DNA of 64,000 nt, taken from Hygrocybe punicea. Lineage: Eukaryota > Basidiomycota > Agaricomycetes > Agaricales > Hygrophoraceae. Below the pieces are notes generated by a model. The model made no database searches. It had not been told where the DNA came from and saw nothing but the letters and a program-made list of their open reading frames with translations. The stretch spans positions 6,572,001 to 6,636,000 of the forward strand of contig OY744468.1 of NCBI GenBank assembly GCA_963556145.1, in the 5' to 3' direction. This document shows, piece by piece, positions 56,052 through 64,000 of the stretch (position 1 is the stretch's first letter; each line of letters opens with the position of its first letter). The translations under genes and the position numbers were made by a program.

Positions 56052-57973
56052 ATGTCCTTGCCAGTCGTCAAAACCTCGACTCCCGCTGTCAATCCCGCCG
56101 CCTTCAAGTACTGGCCTGATGCGCCGCCCAAAAAGCTGCAGGAGCTACGTCGCATCTTCCAAATCCAGTACATGGTCCCGCCCAAGATTCCGGCACCCAA
56201 CAAGGAATCCGGCACCATTCCTGTATTTTCTCGTAATCTCTATGTACTGAAGACACACCCCCACGATGCCACCGCCTGAGGTGAGTTATGGCGCGAAATC
56301 CCTGAACGATACGAGGAACCGCTCTGTCGCTTGATTTATCAAATGGATATGTACATCTACGCAACAGCAGCCATCGCATACAACAAGGCACCCAACTACT
56401 CGCCGGACTACGTCAAAAACGATAAGGAAGGGACTGATTTACTTCGGGATTACCTCAAGTATACCGACACCGTCATGGACGAAATTTGGGCAGAGGTTTT
56501 GGTCGCAAAACGGGCCAACGAGGTTACCCGTGACTGGCAAAGCACGATCTTCGACGATTGGCTCCTCAAAGAGTTTTATGTCGGCAAGCATTCTCCATCG
56601 GCATTAATTCAACATGGCGCTGTTAGCACCGAGACCATGCCAGAGGACCTCGGTGAGTATATATACGCATTGGCAGACAAATGGATTATGACGTCTGGCA
56701 TCATAGATTGGGCGAAATATGACGAATCTGTGCCAGCATGGCACAGCGGAACCTCTGCAAATTGGTCATTCGGTGGGCTTCCGGACGCCACAAAGCTCGA
56801 AATAATTGGTCAGGTTATTGCTTGGTGTAAAGGACATAGTGTCCTCGTCGATGCCGATGTGGCGGACGATGATGAAGGTATGATCTAGAATTACATATGT
56901 GATTGTGCTAATGATATAATACATTTGCAGAGGAGCTGGTTCCCGAGGGCAAGGGCAAGGGCAAAGCCAAGTCAAAATCGGTCAAAAAACAGAAGACATC
57001 TTCCACTGGTTTGTACAAATTTTCTACCATACCGGTGTATAGATGTACTGAATATTCAGGTGGTGCAGACAATTCGTCCGAGAAGGACAAAAAGAAGCCC
57101 AAGCCCAAGCCCAAGTCCAGTAAGTACTTTCATTGTCTGTGATTGTCATACATGAAAACCCTTCTTCATGACAGAACGCACAATCAAGTCCAAAGCCGAG
57201 GACGACGATGACGGTGAGTTATTGAATTCCGAATATCAAAACGATAATCCAACACATTTATTCATGTATAGACGACGTAAAGATGGAGGAAGACTTAGCC
57301 CCGGTAAAGAAGAAGCGGTCCAAGGCTCAAATGCGTATGTTGCTCACATTGCTATGATTAATGCACTGACATATCGCAGTCGCTGTCGAAATTGGGCCGT
57401 CGCGCGGATCCAAGAAATCGGAATCCGAAAAATTGACAGTGGAAGTTAAACCACCCATCTCCTCCGAGCCGGTTGATGTTCCACTGGAATCCCCGAAGTT
57501 CGACGCTGTAGGAACAGAGTGGGTCGGGTTGTTGGATGTCGATCACGATGCAATCATGCACAACGACAATGGACCTCCCGAACCAAAACAAGAGTCTCTC
57601 AGCAGTGATCACAAGGACGGCGAGATAACAAAGAGGAGGAAGCTAGATGTCGCTTTGGAGCAAGCGGGCATTATTGCAGAGAAGCTCAAACTGGTGAAGC
57701 CACCGAAGAAGTCACCGACTCCAGGTATGTGTTTCAACATCACATGTCTGTATCTATTCCAATTCTGATCTTCTTAACGTCCTAGGATTCCGTCCCAATA
57801 CGCATGCATCGTCACGCCACCAATGATCGACCCCTGCGGAGCCCAGCGCTTCATCGATGGATGTGGATTGGAGCAACATCGTTCCACCCGAAATCCTACT
57901 CTCGATTCCTCTGAGCCAAACGAGGCCTTCACCTCCCAAGCCGTCGACATCCAAACTGGATCCCGGGCCTTAA
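56052..57973 (+). pseudogene. 532-codon agaricomycete protein with two in-frame TGA
   Basis: Seven exons fit by splice signals and phase: 56052-56877, 56931-57008, 57060-57119, 57175-57213, 57272-57334, 57380-57724 and 57786-57973. They give 533 codons including the final TAA. The only defects are TGA at 56277-56279 (after HPHDATA, before GELWREIPERYEE) and TGA at 57824-57826 (after SSRHQ, before STPAEPS). Both are readable as CGA changed to TGA. The first 270 residues look globular and conserved (WPDAPPKKLQELRRIFQIQY, DWQSTIFDDWLLKEFYVGKH). The rest is Lys/Ser/Pro-rich with KGKGKAKSKS and a nuclear-signal-like KRRKLD. I recall it as a multi-copy mushroom family of unknown function. Confidence 0.6.
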
Positions 57974-58952
57974 TTTCAGAGGAGTAAGTCCTTCTTTTTG
58001 TGGAGTATTCATTATATTTGACTAAAAAGACTTTATCCCAGTCGTTGATTTCTGGAAACGTGTGCCCTCAAATGTCCTCCTCATACATCGCTACAGTGTC
58101 TATATATGTACTTCTTTTTGCTCTGTTAAAAATGACTTGTGTTACTGTATGACCATAAGAATTGAGCATGATAGTAAGCATAGATACAACGTAAGGCATC
58201 AATCTTGTTGACTGAAAATCTGTTTGTCTAAAATATATCCTGGTGAATGCATTACTTTCAGTTCAGTTCATAGTACAACTACCGACTCACTCAACCTGAG
58301 AAGGACAACCTGAGATGACTTAGGTTCGGGCTAACGAAAATTAAAATTGAATATATGTAAGAAACCAGAATCGCGAACTTTATGGACCTATTAAATGAGG
58401 ATACAATGATACAAGAGTAACAAAACCCCCTCTTGTAGTGGAAGATATAGCTGTCACTCCAAGGGGAGCTATGACTATTTGGTACCGGAATAATACAGTA
58501 TACTTGTGTGGGAATGATACGTACAGCTCCATAAAAATGACAATGTATTTCTGACAAGGATGAAGAGCAATGATAATTTCCACGAATTACCAAGTAATTG
58601 TCAAATATGCACAGTTGTCAAACAGCCTGGTTGTTCAACTTCAATACCTGTTTTGTCTCAGTTGGTTGGATCAATGTCTTGTCAGCCAGACCTCTAATAA
58701 GATCGTAAGGCAGCTATTCATGATACAGATGCATTTTTGGCCTGTATCAAGGCATGTCACAGGAACATAGAATGGAATAAAAAAAGTAAACACAGATTTC
58801 TAAAGATTCAGGCACGCCTTATGGTGTTTTGGGAAAAGTTTACAAATAATATAATGTCATATGATCAATCCCATTGTGTTAATTGTTATTCATGATCCGA
58901 ACCACTTGACTAGTTAAATGGGCGGTGTTTCCTCTTACTGTCACAAATCCTC
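57974..58952. other. AT-rich, no gene; should contain the Helitron 5' end
   Basis: No coding sequence was recognised. If the Helitron is complete its 5' TC terminus should lie in or near this stretch, next to an A or AT host base. Many candidate TC positions exist and none can be chosen without other copies. Confidence 0.4.
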
Positions 58953-61900
58953 ATGAATCCCCACAACATCATCCGTGTCTGCATTGCATGTTTGACTTAT
59001 CTATATTTCCTTGCAAATGCAACATTATTTCCACAACTATGCCAAGACAAACTTATGTATATCTCTCCTGAACCAATTTCCTGTCCTGTGATATCGACCT
59101 TGACCCAAGAATTGGGTGTTTTTCAAAGAAAACTCATAGAACATGAGTTGGCCCCAGATCAGGGCGATGCAACAATATTGATGCAAATAAATGCAACACT
59201 ATATGTAAAGATCATTGGAATAACAAAAGAAACAAAAGATAACTTGACAGTCGATCCATTATTCGTTTGGACTACATTTAAAAATAGCGCCTTCAAAATG
59301 CGAATACGTTCTATTCAATATGCCAGAACATATTTCTTACCTCCTAAATATCTCTTTGCTTTGTATTGTCTTCTCAAACCTATCACTGTCCAATGTCGTT
59401 GTAAAATGATCAAAGCATTGCTCATGCGATCGCTATTGAGACGACATGATTTCAAAACATATTTATTTCATTGTATTACTAGTTCTCTATCACATGCAAC
59501 GTTGCTGTGGACCACACTATGTTTCATAATACGGCATAGCCGTTCAAACATAATTGTGTTCAATTTGAATTTATTCGGACACTTGTTTAAATCTTTATAT
59601 ATAAATTTCGTTCATAGATATGACTACATTGGTGGTGGTAAACGAATACCAACATTCAAGTTTAGCTTTCTTCAATCTTTCATGCTACTGTCTAATAATA
59701 TCAACCATGATTCCGACATACTATTTGAATACGTGGATCATGTTGATCAACAGGCTGCCAACATTGTATATGGAGATAGAAAAAAATATTTGTGGGTCAA
59801 AATGCCTTTGCATGAACTTCTGCCAAAGTTGACGGTGAAGGATATTGGTGAAATAACAACAATACATGGTATATATTTGTCAAAGACATTATGAAGATTA
59901 CATGGACAAGATCTATCTGTGGCATTAATGAGGCATAATTGTTCAGCTTGTGATACTCATGTTTCTATTTTTCATGTGCATGATATTAAATCACATAAAG
60001 ACCTGTGTAAACAGTGGTACAGAAGACAAAAAATGACAGAAACATATGAGTGCGGCAAAGAAGAAACTCAGGCTCAAATGAAAGAAGAATTGGACAAGTC
60101 AGATGAGCAATTATTTCCTCCTCCTCCTCCATCTATTGAATTGAAGGAAACCATAATCAGCAACTGGTGCAGAGATACATCACCTGAATGTTTCCAAGAA
60201 AGTGGGTGTGCTGTATGTGGTCAATTGGTTGCATTGAAAAACATGTCTTTATTGTCAAAGACGAAGGTTAATCTGAAAATATTAACTAGAGACAATATGG
60301 GAATCACAAGATGTGAACGATATCATTGTTCTGATCCAATAGAGGATATCAAAGGTCCAGTGCTAGATGACACATGTAAATGGATATGCAAACCATGTGT
60401 GCTCAGTCTGAATAAAGGCCAAACTCCCAAATATGCTTTGGCGAATGGACTTTGGATGGGAAGAATTCCTGCACAACTTCAAAATCTAACATTTGCTGAA
60501 CAACTTTTGATTGCCCATGTTCGTCACAACAAATGTATTGTTCGTGTCTCCTCTGGGATGCATAAAATGAAAGCAAATGCCATCATGTTTCAAAACCCAA
60601 CACCAAAGATATATCAACGGTTGCCTCCAACAATTAAAGAACTTGATGAAGTGCTAGCGTTTATTTTCACTGGTCCTGCCAGACCAACTCCAGAAGACAT
60701 GGAGCGAACGCCTTTATTGGTTCGCCGAAGGCGAGTTTCTGCAGCTTTAGAATGGCTGAAATTGAATCACATGGATTACTATGATTTAGATATCTCCTAT
60801 GAAAATCTAGCACAATATCCAGATCATGGAATTCCTGTTGTGGTTGCATATCGACCAGCAGACACAAATAAGGAACCAGAAGCCACTAGTGCATTTGACA
60901 ATGAAGTGGAAGATGGTGTGGAAGATGGGCCTTGTCCCTTTGTTGTTAGTGGAGTAACTGGCGAAAATCAAGATATTACAAGTCCAAAGGCATTAATAGC
61001 TAGAGCGACCAAGCACTTGATAGATGACCATGGTGGTGTTCTTGCCATAAGCCATGCTAGAAATCCAGAATCGTTCTTTAATAATCCTCAGTTATATCCT
61101 ATGATGTTTCCCTGCCTATTTCCATATGGCTTGGGTGGTATTAGCAGCATAGACAATGATGTTTTAAGCATCAGTGATATGATGCACAAAAGACATCTCC
61201 TGATGTACCATGACAAAAGATTTCAAACCGATCCCTATTTTCCATTGATTGCATTCAATCAAGAACAAATCAAGGACAGTACAACCGGAGGATATTTGTT
61301 GACTAATAAACATAATTTCAACAATATTGCAGATCGCCTGATGAATATCAATACAGCTGTTTTGGATGACCTCTCTAAGAGATTATCTAGAGGTGATAGA
61401 GTCAAACCAGATACATCGGAAGAGAAAGCATGCTATAAACTCATTTCTGATCTGGATCACGTAGCTGGTCAGGTCAAAGGTTCAATTACTAACAAGAAAT
61501 ACATGCGAAATGAGATTTGGTCTCTGATATCCTATATTGGTGCTCCGACTTGGTTTATCACTTTTGCACCTGCAGACATCAATCACCCACTATGCTTATA
61601 TTATGCTGACAACAAAGAAAAGTTTTATCCTAAACTACGTCTACCCCAGGATTGTTACAAACTAATTGCAAACAATCCAGTTGCTGGAGCCCGCTTTTTT
61701 CACTTTACTACTGAAATGTTCATCAAACATATATTAGGAATAAATGAATCTCATCCTGGCCTGTATGGAAACACATCAGGTTATTATGCAACGGTAGAGG
61801 AACAAGGACGTCTTACCTTGCATCTTCATATGCTGTTGTGGATAAAGGGATGCCTTACACCTCAGGAAATACGTGACAAAATTATGGGTGAAAATTCTGA

Positions 61901-64000
61901 CTTTCAGAAAAGATTAGTGGAATATTTGGAAAGTTTGTGTGTAGGACAATTCATGACAGGTTCTAAAGATGAGGTATCACAGAAAATGGAACAGACAATG
62001 TCGAAACCTGAATATCAACCACCAACATGTGTCATGCCAGATCCACCATCATATAATTGTTCCATGAATTGTCAATATCACAACAAAAGATCAACATGGT
62101 GGCAAAGGTTTCAAGATGTTGTAGATGATCTTTTATTGCGATTAAATGTACATAACAGGCATGATGGCAAAAAAAAGCCATACTGTCTTAATTCGAAAGG
62201 TGAATGTAAACGACGATTTCCCCGTGATATCTTTCAACAAACTTTTGTAGAACCTAACACTGGTGCTCTCAACCTCAAGCATGGTGAACCTTGGATGAAC
62301 ACGGTGACACCTGAAGTTACATATATGCTACGATGCAATTCTGATGTGACCAGCTTATTATCAGGTACTGCTATAAAGGCCATAGTTGCATACATAACAG
62401 ATTATATTACAAAATTCTCCTTGAAGACCTATAGCATTTTTGAAGTGATAAAAAGTATTTTTGATAAGAATTCCGAAATAATTGGTGGCGACCTGAAAAG
62501 AAAAGACAAAGTCAGAAAGCTGTTTACACAAATAGTCAATTCACTCACCTCCAAAATGGAAATTGGTGCTCCAATGGCTTCATTATATGTCCTTGGAAAT
62601 CCTGATCACTACACCAGTCATAAATTCGTGCCATTCTTTTGGAGATCTTATGTTAAAGAGGTTATCAGTACATGGTCTGATGAAGAAATTCCTAATATAT
62701 GTGAAGACCAAAATAATGCACAAAAGGTTGTTATTGGTAAGAATAATGGCGCATACATTGGACTTTCCAAAGTAAATAATTATATGTTCAGACCCGCCTT
62801 GTATGATAATGTATCACTGTATGACTGGATACGTCTTGCCACTATGGAACCAAAGAAAAGACGCACCAAAACAAAGACCAAAAGGGCCAGAAAAGAACCA
62901 GTGCAAAACCAAATTTTTGACAATCTAGGCTGTGATGATTTGTCTGACTCTTGCACTGAACCTACTAATGTTGACTATTCCAGTGATGACAACTTGTCTG
63001 ATGTCGTTGATAATGATATACTCATGGAGATAGATGAAATTCCAAAACCTGATAGTTTGAATAGACATGCAGGCACAGAAATAGCTGATAAAACAAATGA
63101 AGTTGATCTTAATAAATTGACAAAATTTGAAAATGATTATACTTTACATCCCAATCATCCACAATATCTTACCCACCATGCCAAAATGAAAGGGAATGAT
63201 CCTTTCATAGTTCCTAATTTTATTCCAAACACTTTGCCAAGGGCTGACCGTGGTGATCGAGAATATTATTGTTGTACAATGTTAACGTTTTTCAAGCCAT
63301 GGAGAAGTGGCAAAGAACTCAAAAGTAAATTACAAACATGGGATAATGCTTTTATAGACCACGAGTTTTCTAAAAGAGAACTAGAGATCATGAAATACTT
63401 TGGTCTGCGGTATGAATGTTTGGATGCAAGAGATGATTTCTCTGCTAAACGTCAGAAGAATAATACTGCAAATATAAGGTATTCATAGGCGACCTCAAAC
63501 GGTCTTGATGAACTGGATGACATGCACAATGCTGAATTTGCATTTAATGGCGACGACTTCAACAACAATATTGATGAAGACAATAATGACATGGAAATAC
63601 TCCTGAAACTTGGTCAAAAAGGACAAAAGAGGAAAGATCAAATGCTGATAGCTGAAAGAACTTTGAAAAGGTCAGGGTGGCTCGATGATTGTATTGATGG
63701 TACCCCAGATATAGGACCGTTGATACCTATAGAACCACCTGTAGTACAATCAGTAAAATTGTGGAGAACTGCAGTCCTTGCAAAGAAAAAGGAAATCATC
63801 GGTGACAGAAATAAAAATTTACCAACAAACACAGCAACCATAAATAAATTGGGAAATTTTCAATATAATGATGTCAAGATAGTGGATGCAGCATACATCA
63901 ACCATATGTTTATTCCTGCAAACAGAGCTGATCGTCATCTTATTGATGTAACTATCAATGATTACAAGTTGAACACTGACCAAAAGAGAGCATTTCATAT
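58953..64000 (+). mobile_element. Helitron RepHel gene, 5' part (runs off the window)
   Basis: One phase is open from ATG 58953 to the window end except for TGA at 59892-59894 and TAG at 63486-63488. After an N-terminal region of unknown role come Cys pairs (CSACDTH, CAVCGQ, CKPCVLSL) and the DUF6570-type block (LWMGRIPAQLQNLTFAEQLL). The Helitron-like N-terminal (Rep) domain follows, with APTWFITFAPAD, the HUH motif His-Leu-His (codons 61821-61829) and the Tyr pair AYITDYITK (Tyr codons 62391 and 62403). An acidic linker leads to NTDQKRAFH at the very end, the usual start of the PIF1-like helicase, which lies outside. Rep would nick and join single strands for rolling-circle transposition. 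The sequence is clearly more AT-rich than the genes before 45 kb. The two stops suggest a decayed copy. Confidence 0.88.

Noticed and set aside
8812..59894. Reassignment of TGA to Arg, or programmed readthrough
   Set aside because: Intact genes in the window have no internal TGA, TGA is also used as a true terminator (for example 19767-19769 and 38509-38511), and most affected genes carry independent frameshifts. CpG decay is simpler.
7659..63488. Neurospora-type RIP as the cause of decay
   Set aside because: RIP favours CpA to TpA and would give many TAA/TAG stops from CAA and CAG. Only two TAG stops were noted in recognised frames against eleven TGA, and Agaricomycetes are not known for classical RIP.
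1..64000. TET/JBP dioxygenase genes or KDZ transposases, expected companions of mushroom transposon islands
   Set aside because: I looked for their His-x-Asp and CxC-type landmarks on both strands and found none.
1..64000. tRNA or rRNA genes
   Set aside because: No stretch combines A-box and B-box words with a foldable acceptor stem, and no rRNA core sequence was recognised by eye.

Overview
This window is nuclear DNA of a mushroom-forming fungus (Basidiomycota, Agaricomycetes, probably Agaricales). The evidence is the short 42-68 bp GT-AG introns, a Coprinopsis-type galectin, a FunK1 fungal-type protein kinase, an agaricomycete F-box gene, a Plavaka-family transposase and a DUF6570-type Helitron. 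I cannot name the species. Most of the window is a graveyard of mobile elements and degraded multi-copy gene families. Only three protein genes read as intact: the FunK1 kinase (32.9-35.5 kb), a zinc-finger/Cys-rich gene (37.6-38.5 kb) and a short galectin (28.8-29.2 kb). A fourth, the 674-codon gene at 15.1-19.8 kb, is intact apart from one inserted element.

Layout. 1-7.4 kb: mostly non-coding, with a Ser/Pro-rich repetitive coding relic split by a fresh hAT-type MITE and an 81-bp direct repeat. 7.4-10.1 kb: relics of a STE6-like ABC transporter and of an F-box gene. 11.0-14.9 kb (minus): a Plavaka transposase whose 3' end is fused in frame to the C-terminal half of a DCAF7/WDR68-type WD40 gene. 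15.1-19.8 kb (plus): a six-exon gene, divergent from Plavaka, split by a 2.4-kb TRIM-like element with identical 158-bp LTRs. 20.5-31.2 kb: a truncated short-chain dehydrogenase, a broken Cys-rich gene, a possible membrane-protein relic, the galectin and a broken integrase-type transposase. 32.9-35.5 kb: the intact FunK1 gene. 37.6-44.4 kb: the small zinc-finger/Cys-rich gene, followed by a large broken gene that joins zinc fingers, a tyrosine-recombinase domain and a RecQ-like helicase. 44.5-48.9 kb: tandem repeats (CAGCAC-rich, 44 bp and 170 bp). 49.2-58.0 kb: four agaricomycete-specific families of unknown function. 58.9-64.0 kb: the 5' part of an AT-rich Helitron RepHel gene that runs off the window.

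Two things stand out. First, the gene at 39.3-44.4 kb has the tyrosine-recombinase landmarks (Arg box, Lys-Thr...Arg-x-Val-Pro, x-x-Arg-His, Gly-His...Tyr) immediately upstream of a helicase. That suggests a self-mobilising or DNA-rearranging element. Second, the damage is uniform. In the broken genes most in-frame stops are TGA where the family appears to have Arg, as expected if CGA mutated to TGA by deamination at methylated CpG. The intact FunK1 gene has none. This points to a CpG-methylated transposon island with a few genes kept open by selection.

All family names come from reading translated sequence against remembered family features, with no search. Exon limits were checked by hand for splice signals and reading phase.
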